DNA from: Drosophila persimilis | Lineage: Eukaryota; Arthropoda; Insecta; Diptera; Drosophilidae | DNA: 64,000 nucleotides | Reading direction: 5' to 3' | Assembly: GCF_003286085.1 (NCBI RefSeq) | Contig: NW_020825340.1 | Coordinates: forward strand, 558,001-622,000 | Part shown: piece after piece, positions 44,469 through 55,931 of the stretch | How positions within the stretch are numbered: position 1 is the stretch's first letter | Layout of the letters: every line of letters begins with the position of its first letter | Notes under the pieces: model-generated | Seen by the model: the letters and a program-made list of their open reading frames with translations, nothing else | Database searches by the model: none | What the model was told of the DNA's origin: nothing | Program-made: the position numbers and the translations under genes

Positions 44469-46217
44469 CACCCCACTCTCATACTCTGGCGTTGACCGCG
44501 ACCTGTTGCCCCCCTCAGTGGGTCAGGCACGTGCCACGGCTTCCGATTGTAATGGGAAAAATGCAATGAAATCGAAATGCAAGCTGAAAACTGGGCCAAT
44601 GCAAGTGCACTGGGAGAAATCCCCGTCAGATTACCCTCCAGCCAAATGCTAATAAATTGAGTGTGCAATCTCAATCGCCTTGAATCGCTTTGAATCAAAA
44701 AACCCCTTTTGGCTAATCGCTAAAAACAACAAAACCCGCCCGGCCACAAGCCAAAACTTTTAATTCAAAAGCAATTTTCAACAGGATCAGGCAACACCTG
44801 CATGACCAACCCGGTCTAGGGCAGGGCAGGGCTCGCCAGGGCAGGGTCCAACCCCGCCTGATCCTTTGCCTAATGCACTTTGCCTGTTGCCAAGGGGGTG
44901 CTAAGCCCTGGACCCGGTACAAGGTACACGATACACGGGACAACACCCGACAACAGCGACAGGGCTGTCGGCTTTAGTCAATCGTCTATTAACTTTTTGC
45001 CAGTTCTCGTTCTCCTTCTGGAGCGAGGACAGTGGGTCCACTTTCATTATATTGGAAACTGATAAGGCAATGGCTACAGTTTCTCCATCACTAACCTCTA
45101 TACAGGGCTTACTAATGTATTTGAATGCTTTGGCACCACTGTGCCCTTGGCTTTGGCTGTGGCTGCTATTGTGTGTGTTTATCATTTGGTAGCTCAGCTT
45201 GTGCCTGTCGTGGATGCCGCTAATATTGAACCCTCCCCCAGATACCATAGTTGCAGTCATAGTCCATGGCATGGTATACAATGGCATGGCTAATGGCAAT
45301 GTCGTTTGCAGCTTGTCCTACTTGTAATGTGCTGGCGCACAGCTGACGCGCTCCCATGGACCGACCGAGAGTGTGTGGATTTTGTGAACCTGTCCGGACC
45401 GAGCGCGGCGTCAGCTGTGGCCTGTTCGTAGCCGTAGCCCTGTGGCATGTGGAACGTACCATGTAGCCACCAAGCAACCACCACCCGGGAGAACCAGAAG
45501 AGCTGCACCGGCTGCATAAACCAACAATAGTCGGTCCTTGGTCCTTCGGCGGACGCTTCGATACGCACCCATTGCGCATATTCCACGCCCGCATTCGCAT
45601 TCGCCGGGCATCGAGCACGGAACGATTCTTCATAAGGCGAATTCTGACAGAGCGGAAACGATCTGATTGCAATTTTTTCATTTCATTATTCAAGTTGTGG
45701 CTGTGTTGTTTTTGGCTAGGGTTGGCCGATTAAGTTCTTCTAAATAAACATTTAGATGAAGCCCGTTGATAAATTGGCCGCTGGCCCTCGCTGACAGCCT
45801 CAATTTGATGCGCGGGAATCTCTGCAACTGTTCCAAGGTCCATCAAATGCTAAAATAATAAGCCACATGGCAATGGCCCATGGGTTTTTCCTTAGATTAA
45901 CCACGAGTATCTTCAGAAGTATCTCTTCAGAAGTGTATCGCCGATTCAATGTGTGGGCTTTCTTTTGCTTGATTCTCTGGCTGCTTGCTTAGAACAAAAG
46001 TTGGGCCATAAATAATGACGTAATCCGACTACGCAGAATAATATTTGTTTTCATTATACATATGTATCTCTTTGACTTATTTCGGCTGCTGTGCTCATCC
46101 CAGGGGCCGCTGCTCATCTTCAGTTGGAGTTAAAACACGAAGCGAACAACAACGATCACAAAAGTTCTAAGCTACTCGTACATATATTCCAAATCTATTC
46201 AGTCCCATAAAAGTGCA
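44469..46217. other. Intergenic DNA between divergent cuticle genes
   Basis: Minus-strand open frames around 45220-45693 overlap each other in two phases and show no domain, signal peptide or splice context, so they are not called. GGGCAGGGC-type short repeats at 44820-44850. Otherwise nothing seen. Confidence 0.4.
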
Positions 46218-46670
46218 ATGAAATTGGTTGGTATTCGTATTCAAGTTGATTACCGATGATAAACTTTTGATTTTTGTTGTTGTTTAGTTAAGACAAATCT
46301 TGTGTGTGATTTTGCTGTCGGCTTTGGTCTCGTCAGCGGCTCTAGAGAAGGGTGAGCGTGAGGAGGCTCTACACTTCAAGTAAGTCCGATGCGTTCTCTT
46401 CTTACGAATAAAGGTCCATCCTTTCCCTTTATCCTCATAAGTTTTCACACGGAAAACGGTCATCAGAGGACCGAGGACATAACCTACACGGTTAGGCCGG
46501 AAACGGATCGGGACGCGAAGGAGAAGGGTACCCCCAAACCCGTGGAGTATCGTGGCGGCTATAGCTTCATCTCAGCGGATGGCTACGAGTATCAGGTGCT
46601 CTACAAGGCTAATAAAAATGGCTTCCAGCCCTATGTGACGGCGCATAAGATCAAATCGGATAAGATCTAA
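46218..46670 (+). CDS. CPR cuticle protein (Cpr65Ay-like)
   Basis: Three exons, 46218-46226, 46288-46379 and 46442-46670, give 109 residues. The three-codon first exon M-K-L is typical of insect cuticle genes. Signal peptide runs to about VSSA (20). The Rebers-Riddiford domain is short and changed: FHTENGHQRTEDI, GGYSFISADGYEYQVLYKA, NKNGFQPYVTAHKI; the usual ADENGFQP is KANKNGFQP, and the ending lacks AHLP. Chitin-binding extracellular matrix protein by family. The neighbour order fits Cpr65Ay but I am not sure. AATAAA lies at about 46706. Confidence 0.8.
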
Positions 46671-47361
46671 AGACTAATATTTCTTTTGTGTTGTGATAGA
46701 TGATAAATAAACCGAATTTTTAACTGTGTATTAAGCGTGGCTTCAAAGCTCTCTACGTTCGGGTGCCTGTCATGGCTAAGACAAGCTTTTGATCGTCGAT
46801 CGTTAATCTTTTGGATACAGACAGGGAGATTGCTACATCAGCATATTAATGAGGGATACCCTAACCATTTCTGCGGCTATTGAGACTTTGGCACACAGCT
46901 AAAAACTGGTTTGGACCCAATTTAAGGTATATTTTCAAGGCTATTAAGATTCATTCCTCCCATTGAAAAAGTGGTTTTGTGATTTGAATTTCATTTTTGG
47001 TTTTAGGGTATACAATGGTCAGTTTTCCCTATAGAAAAACTTTCTTTTCGTGTGGTTGCTTGATTAGTTTTCCATTTTATGGCATTTTAAATGTAATGCA
47101 CATTTTCGAGAGTCGCTTGCGGCTGCGTGTGTGGAACTCTTTTCTGTTTTATTATGCAAACAAAATTAGAGACAAGGGATTGGGCAACCACCGTGGGCTT
47201 ACTCAGCAGTTCCTCGAGGGCCCCGTCATTAAAGGTGGTCGCAGATGAGTCTCTTGGCTGTGGCCTCGACGAAGCAGATTCATTTGACTGCTAGCCGCGT
47301 TGGTCGTTGGTTGCGTTGCTCTTCGGTGGATACCTTCGAACAATACCCGGTACCCGTAAAG
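46671..47361. other. Intergenic DNA
   Basis: No coding region or clear promoter seen, apart from the upstream part of the frame that continues into the next gene. Confidence 0.4.
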
Positions 47362-47847
47362 ATGATGAATATATTTTTTTTTGTTGGCACTAGCTGCAGC
47401 AGCGGGAAGGAGTCTGGAAATCGTCTCAACATCAACAGCAAGTTGGTCCACGGATTGGTCCTGTTGCTGGCTTGCATTCTACTAGGCGCCAACATCAACA
47501 GCGCATCCTTTGCCCCCGGAACTGTGCTGGATATCATGCTCGGTGAAACTACTGTGGAGCAGCTAAAATATATACCCCTCGCCGACGGTTATGAGTTTGG
47601 GTGAGTTTGGGTTTGCTTTTGGTCACATTCTCCTTTTGAATACTAATCTCCAACCCATTCTTTGTTCAGTTACACCCTACCCAATGGCGCTCATCGCGAT
47701 GAGATTGGAAAGGTGTTAAGTGGCACTTCGGCCGCCAAGGATCTGGAGAACGCCAACAACTTGGCACGCAACCATCGTCCCTCCCGCGAAAATGGCCTAA
47801 AGGTGCGCAAGCTCTCTGGCAAATCCCTCGCATCTCTGGCTGGTTAA
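47362..47847 (+). CDS. Small secreted protein, degenerate relative of the CPR cuticle family
   Basis: Exons 47362-47600 and 47670-47847 give 138 residues if the ATG at 47362 is used; the frame is open further up to 47245, so the start is uncertain. A hydrophobic segment (LVHGLVLLLACILLG, near residues 29-43) could be a signal peptide or anchor. The intron sits after DGYEFG, the very position and phase used in the neighbouring cuticle genes (DGYNFG, then Y-E-T-S-D-G), and the next exon begins YTLPNGAHRDEIG in place of YETSDGVTRQE. After that the resemblance ends: there is no GSYSY..DG..Y or ENGFQP block, only a basic tail KVRKLSGKSLASLAG. Probably a CPR gene that has lost its chitin-binding core and taken another role, or is decaying while still open. 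Confidence 0.55.
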
Positions 47848-50800
47848 GCACCCCCTCCCCATCCATCCATACATCATTTTTTTAAAATAGTTTTCCTCTT
47901 GGAATTAGCCGCCATAGTGGACAAAACTGTGCCAACTGCTTTAGGTTTATTTATTAGTATACATATGTATGTGCAATCTTTGCAAAAGCCAATAAACATT
48001 GATTGATCAAGCAAAAGTGATATGGTATGTATGTACATATGTATACGGTTCGTAAAATTCGCATTTCTGATGCCATTTTGTTTGTTGCGCATTGCGCAAT
48101 GCGTTCAGTTAATGTAAACAAAATGCGAAGAGATGCAGATAAAATGGTGTGTAAATAATGTGAAAATTTTGATAGATTATAGTTTTGAGTCGCTACAGGT
48201 CCCAGGTTAAATCAAATCGAAATTTTCAAAACCATATTAAACAGATTAAACGGATGTTGGATATTTTCTGGGGTACGGAGGTAACGTATATATTAAATGC
48301 TTTGGGGAAACAGCTTATACCAGACACAACTATATATACTCCTATGGCAAGGTACCTTTTTTGGTTAGCGTTAATTCAAATTAGTTGCTAGAAAACATTC
48401 AATGACTACATCTTTCACTAAAAACAAACAGCTTTAAATTCTTTAATAACTGCTCCAGAAGTTGTTGAGTTTTTGAGGCTTTGAAAATTAATTTTAAATG
48501 AAGGCAAAATCATATAAGCCTACAAAATTAATGAGTATTTGGGTGGGTGCTGCGAGCCCATTTACATTTATCAGAAATTATGATGGAATTTCAATTAATC
48601 TGTGCATGGATTACAATCAGAAATTTTTAATGCGAAAATTGCATTGACTTTAAGTTTATTTCGTATTTAATTATTTAGTATTTTTTAATTGAACTACAAA
48701 ATATTCACACATACTTAAATTTTTAGTTCCACTGCCTGAAAGTATGCCATTGAAGCAATGGGGGGCTTAAAGCCATTCAAGTTTTTTGCTTAAGTCTTTT
48801 GACTTGCAGCAAGAAACAGAACTGAAAACAGGTTTTTAGTTTTGAATGCTTCCATCGTCAATGTACAAAGCACTCGTATTTTATGAACTAAAATTTAGTA
48901 ATAAATGTTGTAAGTGGAAATGCAGGCAAAGTGCAGATAAATTTAAATTTAATTGCACTTCACGGCTATCAATCGCTCGGTAGGCGTTTTTTTACCCCGA
49001 AAAACAACATTTATTGTGACCAGCTGAAGATGCATAAAATACAACCGAAATATAAAGAACCGAAAAAATGGTCAGAGCCAGCAATAAAATTAAATTATAC
49101 GCACCATTCATAATGTCAAGTGTCAGGCAGAAGTATTAAGTATTTCTGTGTTTCTGCTTTTGCGGCATGCAAATATTACGAAACGAATGCTTCGAATGAT
49201 AATAAAGAAATGAAAAAACAACACCAATGTGACATTTACATACTTCAAGAATTGCGGGAGTGCAGGACAGGGGGGGCAGAGCAGGGGCGGTATAGAAAGA
49301 GACGGGGAGACAAGCTATTAAAACATTGCCATTATCGCGCAAGTGCTAATTTTGCAGACCCACTTGAAGAGGCAGCTTGAGGAGAGGACGGACAGGCGGC
49401 CGAGCCGGCGGGTTGAACGTGAAAATCCGAATCCGAGTCCGAAATACGAAACCCGAAACCCGAAACCCGATTCCGCGGCCGAACTCGTGCCGAGCCAAAG
49501 CCGGTCTGGGATCCACTCTGTGGTGTGGTGCGTGCCGCCTGGGAGCGAGCGAGTTGGCAACAGCAAACGGCAGCTGAATGGGCAGGCGGACAGTCGAGCT
49601 GATAGACGGACAGACTGACAGGCAGATGGACAGACGGACAGAGCAGAGAAGCAGCATCTGGCGCTGACCTTGAAGACGTAAATGTGAAGACGCATCCATA
49701 TAAATATGTATTATATCTGTGGCTGTGGCTGTGGCTGTGGCTATGTCTGGGACTGGGGCCGATACCTTGGTGTCTGTGTGTATAGAAAGCGACAGCGGAG
49801 CCCAAACAAGAGAACCTCTTGTTCTCAAAGTTGAAAAACCTGTCGATTGAAGCTTGATTAGAACAGTTATGTAAATGATTGCATAAATTTATATATAGTT
49901 AAACGATAAGGAAGAAATATATTCACGCTGTTCGTCTTCTGATACGAAAAGAGTATATCTGCATATGTACCTATGTATATGTGGACGGGTATCTGTGACA
50001 ACGCCCCCGCACTCACGAACATACCGTTTCACACATGGACCGATCAATCAAAGCCAGATTAATTATGCTAATCAAGCATGATAAATGCAGCTCGCTGCAG
50101 ATGCCCTCCAAAAGCCGCAGAAGAAGATCAACTAATACATATTATGCAGTCACAAGAAATAATGGAATCAGCTTTATTTTCAAGGGCCGAACCTTATTAG
50201 CAGAAGCTTAAGCTCCTGTCAGTATTTAAGGTTGGGGATGCCTAGAGATGCCAAAAAAACTATAGCCCGTTCTCGGTTGGTCATATTTTTTGGAAACGTA
50301 AATAATATGGACATTCTTCTCTAAGACTTATAGTTCTCCTTAAAGTCCACAGAATTTTGGCACGATTTTCACCTTCGTCGGTCTGTCTGTCTGCCAGCTT
50401 CTTAAAATAAGGTTAGCTTTGAAGGAAACCAAACCTATAGGAAAAAATTCAAAATGCCAAATTGCAGCTGCCAGAAAATCAAAGAAGAAAATGTATTTTT
50501 AAACGGCATTTGAGGAAATGCCAAAATAAATGTCCAACACCCTGCCAATACTTAGGAATAAGATGAAGCAGTTGGCACAATTTCAGACATTGTGACCACG
50601 AGTGCCCACGGAGATGAGAGGAGAGGAGAGGAGAGGAGGATGGCGGAGAAGGAGGACCATGGCGAGCCAGGGTCCGACAGATGACCAATACAAAAACTCG
50701 ACTGACCGGCTTGGATGAGGCTTCTTCTTCGGCCTGTAGCGGTCAACGAAGGTGGCATAAATTGGCAAACAGAAACGGAGACAGAAAATAAAAAATAAAA

Positions 50801-51585
50801 AAAAACCCACCACAAAAGTCAGAGATTTAAATTGCATGCGAGCTGTAGTTGTAGGTTACTCGATGGATTTTCGTATTTTTCTTTTACTATTTTGGTGCTT
50901 GTTACCAAGCACATGGAGGCAGCAGCAGTAGCAGCAGCACATCAATCGAACGCTGTAAAGGCCGTTGCATATGCCAAAAGTCATGCTGGGGCTCCGTCTT
51001 CTTCACTGCCGCCTGTCCAGTCCATCTGCGACTGCCGTGTACTTTGGCCATCACACACAGTCATATGTGTATGTACCTGCCACAGCCGCATCCTCAGGCC
51101 CAGATTAGAGACGGAGTGGAGTGCCCATGTCCGCGGCTTGAACTTGCTGCCCTGCAAATTGCAGCTCGACAGTACTTGAACTTTGTTGTGGGTGGCTGCT
51201 GTTGCAGGCACAGTGCTGGCTCGGTCTCGGGTTTCCCATCGTTCTAGCTTCCCATGGCATCTGTCCCCAACCTTTTCCCATGCCTCATCTGGCTGGCTGG
51301 CTGGCTGGCTGGCAAGCATGAACTTTTTCAAATTTTCTAAAGCTGCCACTGTTGGTTGCTTTGTTGGTGGCGGCTGGCTATAATACCTTTCAGCCGAGTA
51401 CATCGATGCACAAAGCCGCTTTAAATGTTACTTGTCGCAGCGACTTTGGCGACTTTGGTGCATCTTTGGTAAATTGAAAAAAAATAAGTAAAAAACACTT
51501 ACCCGGCGACCGCCAGAGCCACGTTTGTTAGCTTCTTCCACAACTGTGCAAATTTATGACGTTTGCAAATGCAGCCCGACTGCAG
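47848..51585. other. 3.7 kb without a supported gene
   Basis: AT-rich 47.9-49.2 kb; then 49.37-49.83 kb is GC-rich with CCGAAACCCGAAACCC and GACAGACGGACAG repeats and several overlapping open frames judged spurious; (GGCTGT)n at about 49717-49742; GAGGA units 50618-50640; (GGCT)n at 51290-51313. No domain, signal peptide or promoter recognised. Could hold cluster enhancers. Confidence 0.4.
51290..51313 (+). repeat. (GGCT)n microsatellite
   Basis: About six perfect GGCT units. Confidence 0.85.
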
Positions 51586-51592
51586 TATAAAA
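51586..51592 (+). promoter_or_regulatory. Acp65Aa TATA box
   Basis: TATAAAA, 93 bases before the ATG at 51679; expected start of transcription near 51618. Confidence 0.65.
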
Positions 51593-51678
51593 TGCAGTGG
51601 ATCCCAATGCATCGCCACCATTAGACAGTCGGTAGTTTGTCCATTCGCAGGTGAACGCTTCGAGAATCGCGCAACAAG

Positions 51679-52058
51679 ATGAAACTGGTAACGTTAAATC
51701 GAGGATTACGATTACCTTGTCGAGGATAACATGATCTTTGGTGTCCTTTGCACAGATGCTAGTCGTTGGATTTATGGCCCTGATCGCCCTGGCCACCGCC
51801 CGTCCCCAGAATGATGTGGAGGTGCTGGAGTACGAGTCGGAAAACATTGGCATTGGCGGCTACAAGTTCAGTTACAAGCTCAGCGACGGCACCACCCGCT
51901 CCGAGGAGGGTACGGTCAACAATGCTGGCACCGAGAACGAATCCATCTCCATCCGCGGCTCAGTCAGTTGGGTGGCACCGGACGGTCAGACATACACTAT
52001 CAACTTTGTGGCCGATGAGAACGGCTTCCAGCCGGAAGGTGCTCACCTACCCAAATAG
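51679..52058 (+). CDS. Acp65Aa: Adult cuticle protein 65Aa
   Basis: Exons 51679-51687 (M-K-L only) and 51756-52058 give 103 residues. The signal peptide ends at TARP. The Rebers-Riddiford domain reads [50 protein letters not shown]. The mature start RPQNDVEVLEYESEN matches my memory of D. melanogaster Acp65Aa, which is made when adult cuticle forms. It binds chitin in the extracellular cuticle. The intron after the third codon is standard for this gene type. No clear AATAAA in the first 60 bases downstream. Confidence 0.88.
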
Positions 52059-52367
52059 GATGATTATTCCCCCTGGAAGATGATCCTGTAAATACACCAT
52101 CCCCCATCATGCATTCTGCATCCTGTATCCAGTTTCCACCTGCTTTCCGCCACCACCACGCCGTAGCCTTAGGACGAGAATGAGGGAGGTGCTGTGCTGT
52201 GCTGTGCCAGTTTCCTCAGTTAGTAAGTCGATCAGTCAGTCAAGTCAGTGTCGTGCATTGTTTTTTTTTCTTATTTGTTACTCGCATTAAAGCCGAACTT
52301 TCGATTTTCGAAACACCACATCTACATTTATTTACAAAATACAAGGAATATGACAATAAGCCAACGT

Positions 52368-52676
52368 TTAGACGTGGGGAATGTGTGCGCCCTGAGGCTG
52401 GAATCCATTCTCATTGGCGGTATAGGTCACGGTGTAGGTCTGGCCATCGTCTCCCACATAGGTGTAGGAGCCGGACACCTGGAGGGCATCTTCTTCGGGG
52501 CCAAGTTTCTTGAGTGTGGCCTGCTGCTCCTGCTTGCTGCCATCGCTCGTCTCATAGGAAAAGTTGTAGCCATCGGCCAGGACCTGCGATTCCTGTTTGA
52601 CGATCTGCACCTCATCGGCGGGTGCCGCGAGGCACATGGAAATCGAAAGGAGGGCAATCAGGAGGACACACTTCAT
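52368..52676 (-). CDS. CPR larval cuticle protein, intronless (Lcp65Aa-like)
   Basis: Single exon of 102 residues on the minus strand. Signal peptide M-K-C-V-L-L-I-A to about CLAAP. Domain: YNFSYETSDGSKQEQQ, GPEEDALQVSGSYTYVGDDG, TYTVTYTANENGFQPQGAHIPHV. The KQEQ and LGPEEDALQV blocks recall D. melanogaster Lcp65Aa. One change, TANENGFQP, replaces the usual ADENGFQP. Minus-strand TATA box at 52734-52729 (TATAAA). It converges with Acp65Aa; the stops are about 310 bases apart. Confidence 0.88.
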   Translation of the reverse strand: MKCVLLIALLSISMCLAAPADEVQIVKQESQVLADGYNFSYETSDGSKQEQQATLKKLGPEEDALQVSGSYTYVGDDGQTYTVTYTANENGFQPQGAHIPHV

Positions 52677-52728
52677 CTTTGGGCTTTGCTTGGTACTGCT
52701 CTGGCTCTAGTCTCTCCCCGACATGGCG

Positions 52729-52734
52729 TTTATA
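52729..52734 (-). promoter_or_regulatory. TATA box of the Lcp65Aa-like gene
   Basis: Minus strand TATAAA, 53 bases before the ATG at 52676. Confidence 0.55.
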
Positions 52735-52735
52735 T

Positions 52736-53111
52736 GGAAAAAAGACCATTGCTTAATGCAATTAGCACTTGGAGTGAAGACATCATCATATCATCCTGAT
52801 ATGACCGGCTCCAGCTGAGGTCGGATAGTGTTAATTGAATCTCTGCTTGAGGGGCAGTGAAAATGAAAAGCAAACAGTCCAAACAGATTATCGGATGTCT
52901 GTTAAGAATTGTGGTTTCTTCGAAGAGTAGTCTCCCCAAGATCTTGGACCTGGTCGATATGCGAAAACGATTTACAAGAAACAGTTTCTATGTCTTCCAG
53001 ATATGTATATAGATATGTATACATCTATTTTTAAAATGTTTTAAATGAATTTCCATACATGTGGTTTAGAGGCCCAAACTAGTATTGATTTCAAGCTGTG
53101 TGTCTTTCATC
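52736..53111. other. Intergenic DNA
   Basis: Upstream regions of two divergent cuticle genes; no coding region seen. Confidence 0.4.
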
Positions 53112-53161
53112 GACATTTTAAACTAGTTCCCGACGTTCGACGTCTCAACTCAAAATCAGAC

Positions 53162-53169
53162 TATAAATA
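53162..53169 (+). promoter_or_regulatory. TATA box of left-arm cuticle gene
   Basis: TATAAATA, 76 bases before the ATG at 53238. Confidence 0.65.
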
Positions 53170-53237
53170 GTCATATGACCAAACCAACAGCATTAGTTAT
53201 CTTTGAAGACTTCAACGATCCACACAATCCTTTCAAC

Positions 53238-53604
53238 ATGAAGTTCGTCATCGTCCTCGTTGCCCTTTTCGCCCTGGCCGCTGCCCGTCCCAACCGCGAT
53301 GCGGAGACCCTCCGTTACGATTCGAATGTCGAACCCGAGAACTACAACTACAAGTAAGTCATTAAATAAATTCAAAATCCAAGGATCAGCTCCTAATTTG
53401 AACTATTTTTACAGTGTGGAGACGAGTGATGGAAAGTCGGTTGCGGAGGAGGGACATGTGGAAGACTTGGGAACTGAAGAGGAGGCCATCGTCGTGAAGG
53501 GCTCTTACTCCTACATTGGCGACGACGGTGTCACATACTCCGTCAACTACATTGCCGACAAGAACGGATTCCAGCCCCAGGGCGCTCATATTCCTGTTGC
53601 CTAA
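53238..53604 (+). CDS. CPR larval cuticle protein, left copy of inverted pair
   Basis: Exons 53238-53353 and 53415-53604 give 101 residues. Signal peptide M-K-F-V-I-V-L-V to AAARP, then NYNYNVETSDGKSVAEEG, GSYSYIGDDGVTYSVNYIAD, KNGFQPQGAHIPVA. A Rebers-Riddiford RR-1 chitin-binding protein of soft cuticle. The translated protein is identical to that of the minus-strand gene at 54478-54844. It may correspond to the Cpr65Ax or Lcp65A group of D. melanogaster; I cannot choose. The start at 53238 was taken because it opens the signal peptide; the upstream in-frame ATG at 53175 lies within the leader. AATAAA at 53619-53624. Confidence 0.9.
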
Positions 53605-53700
53605 GTTTACGAAATTAAAATAAATCAGGTCATAAGAAAAACATTTCGTGTTATACTTTTCCAGTGGATATTTTTGTTCTATAGTTTCCCATTTCAGCAT

Positions 53701-54384
53701 TTAAGACAGATTTAATATTTCAAAAGAAATATTTATAAGCAGTATCAATCGATCGTTGATCTTAATTTTACTGCTTGAAATTCTTTTCTTTACCAAAAAA
53801 CGTTACTCCTCTCTCATAACCCAAAAATTGGGTGAGGGCATAAAGATTATATCTAAACAAGATAAAGCACTTCCTGACTGGAATTGTTATTAAAATTGGC
53901 TAAAAAAAAGCCAAAATTAATATTAAATTAGACAGTCATCCAGAAAATATCTAGATCTAGATAAAAAGAACAAACTTTGCCGCTAAGAAAAGATCAGTTT
54001 TTAATTTGAAAGCTTAATACTTCCTAGACGCTAAGCTAAAGCTACACAAATTTGAGGTCCTATTTATAGTTGCATCTATCAGTTTTTCAAAATTGAAAAT
54101 TTCAATAAAACCAGATGTACTTATGTTATGTGAAAAAAGAAGCATAACCTCTAGAAATATAACCTAATAAATAACATTATAAAACAAAAACCTTGCCTTA
54201 GAAGAACAAAATTAACTTGTTACAAAAATTGTAAAAAACCAAATCTATCAGAAAAAGTCAGTTGGGTTGAAAGCGTAAAAATGCTGTTGCATGGTATATT
54301 TATTGGATATCTGAAAATTGTACGTACATACTTTGCATAACTATGTGTCATCTTGTTCTTTTAGCTACGGATACCTAATATATG
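53701..54384. other. Spacer between the inverted arms
   Basis: About 680 bases of AT-rich DNA, unique within the window, no coding region. Confidence 0.5.
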
Positions 54385-54975
54385 TCTGAAGTGCAGGAAC
54401 TATAGAACAAATATCCACTGGAAAAGTATAACACGAAATGTTTTTCTTATGACCTGATTTATTTTAATTTCATAAACTTAGGCAACAGGAATATGAGCGC
54501 CCTGGGGCTGGAATCCGTTCTTGTCGGCAATGTAGTTGACGGAGTATGTGACACCGTCGTCGCCAATGTAGGAGTAAGAGCCCTTCACGACGATGGCCTC
54601 CTCTTCAGTTCCCAAGTCTTCCACATGTCCCTCCTCCGCAACCGACTTTCCATCACTCGTCTCCACACTGTAAAAATAGTTCAAATTAGGAGCTGATCCT
54701 TGGATTTTGAATTTATTTTATGACTTACTTGTAGTTGTAGTTCTCGGGTTCGACATTCGAATCGTAACGGAGGGTCTCCGCATCGCGGTTGGGACGGGCA
54801 GCGGCCAGGGCGAAAAGGGCAACGAGGACGATGACGAACTTCATGTTGAAAGGATTGTGTGGATCGTTGAAGTCTTCAAAGATAACTAATGCTGTTGGTT
54901 TGGTCATATGACTATTTATAGTCTGACTTGGGGTTCGGCAGCTGGAACTAGTTTAATGTCTTGCAAATTGTAAAA
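54385..54975 (-). repeat. Right arm of the inverted duplication
   Basis: Reverse complement of 53112-53700. Upstream of the TATA box only patches stay alike, such as TTAAACTAGTTCC; the transcribed part is almost identical. Confidence 0.9.
54478..54844 (-). CDS. CPR larval cuticle protein, right copy of inverted pair
   Basis: Minus-strand exons 54844-54729 and 54667-54478, 101 residues, same exon lengths and same protein as the gene at 53238-53604. Signal peptide, VETSDGKSVAEEG, GSYSYIGDDG and KNGFQPQGAHIPVA all match. TATAAATA on the minus strand lies at about 54920-54913. The two copies face each other tail to tail. Confidence 0.9.
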
Positions 54976-55188
54976 TATGTAAATGCAATGCAGAGCAGAA
55001 GAAACGAGAAAAGCTAATGCTAATTTGTAACTTTTTTGTTTATCGTTTGTGTGTCGACTGCATAAAAAATATTTGATAAAGTCGTGGGCACAGTAGGAGA
55101 AGAAAATTGAAGCTTATTGGATTTTTTGTTTTAAACAAATTGATTTTTTCTTTATTCATTCATCATCGTTTGTGTGGAAAAATCCATA

Positions 55189-55503
55189 TTAGGCAGCAGG
55201 GGCCACGGGCAAGTGAGCGCCCGAGGGCTGGAAACCATTCTCATCGGCAACGTAGGTGACGGTGTAGGTGACACCATCATCGCCGACAAAGGAGTAAGAT
55301 CCATGGACGACGATGGCCTCATCCTCGTGGCCAGTGTTCTTCAGCACACCATCCTCCTGCTTCTTGGTGCCATCGCTGGTCTCCAGGGCGAAGCTGTACT
55401 TCTCAACTCCCACATCGGAGTCCAGGCGGACGATCTGCACATCACTGGGGCGGGCGGCGGCCACGGCGAAGAGGGCGAAGGCGAGAACAATGACGAATTT
55501 CAT
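55189..55503 (-). CDS. CPR larval cuticle protein, intronless
   Basis: Single exon of 104 residues. The start at 55503 opens the signal peptide M-K-F-V-I-V-L-A; the longer frame to 55575 lies in the leader. Domain: [58 protein letters not shown], ending VAPAA as in Lcp65A proteins. TATAAA on the minus strand at 55580-55575 and AATAAA at 55156-55151. The intron after the Y-x-F-A position of its relatives is missing here. Confidence 0.9.
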   Translation of the reverse strand: MKFVIVLAFALFAVAAARPSDVQIVRLDSDVGVEKYSFALETSDGTKKQEDGVLKNTGHEDEAIVVHGSYSFVGDDGVTYTVTYVADENGFQPSGAHLPVAPAA

Positions 55504-55574
55504 GTTGAAGGTGCTGTTGTGTTCCTTAGAATGCTGACAACTGTCTGATGCTCCACTGCAGTTTGGTGGAGGCA

Positions 55575-55580
55575 TTTATA
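55575..55580 (-). promoter_or_regulatory. TATA box of intronless cuticle gene
   Basis: Minus strand TATAAA, 72 bases before the ATG at 55503. Confidence 0.6.
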
Positions 55581-55931
55581 CTCGCTTAATTCGCGAAATG
55601 CAAAAGTCAAAGGTGCACAGAATTTGGCAGATAGTATTTATGTATGTAGATCAGTTTAGATAATGAGCAGCGCATCGCATCGCATTATTGTTTCCGGTCA
55701 AACTGGAATACCGGTATGAATCGGAATGCGCGTATCTAACTATTGTTGTGTTGTCACATAACCAGATCTACTCCTCTGCAGTGGGATGCGAGATGGAGAT
55801 GGGATCTCTGGAAGGAAGGCAGGTGGAATGGAGGCATGATTCAGCTCGATTTTCTTGCCGCGTTTATTTAATAATCAACTTAAAACCATTATAGATAGAA
55901 CAGCTCTCGGTTTGCGCTTCCAGCTTCCACT

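Larger units (their letters stand above)
53112..53700 (+). repeat. Left arm of an inverted duplication
   Basis: This stretch, with promoter, both exons, intron and 3' end of a cuticle gene, recurs in reverse at about 54385-54975. From 53156 to 53689 the arms differ at only a handful of positions (one base in the intron, one after the stop codon, a two-base length change at 53672). Confidence 0.9.

Noticed and set aside
45220-45693. 157-codon minus-strand frame between cuticle genes
   Set aside because: Arg/Ser/Cys-rich composition with no domain, and other minus frames overlap it, as expected for GC-rich non-coding DNA.
49318-49828. Three long overlapping minus-strand frames
   Set aside because: All three phases are open at once over simple repeats; none has a signal peptide, motif or splice context.
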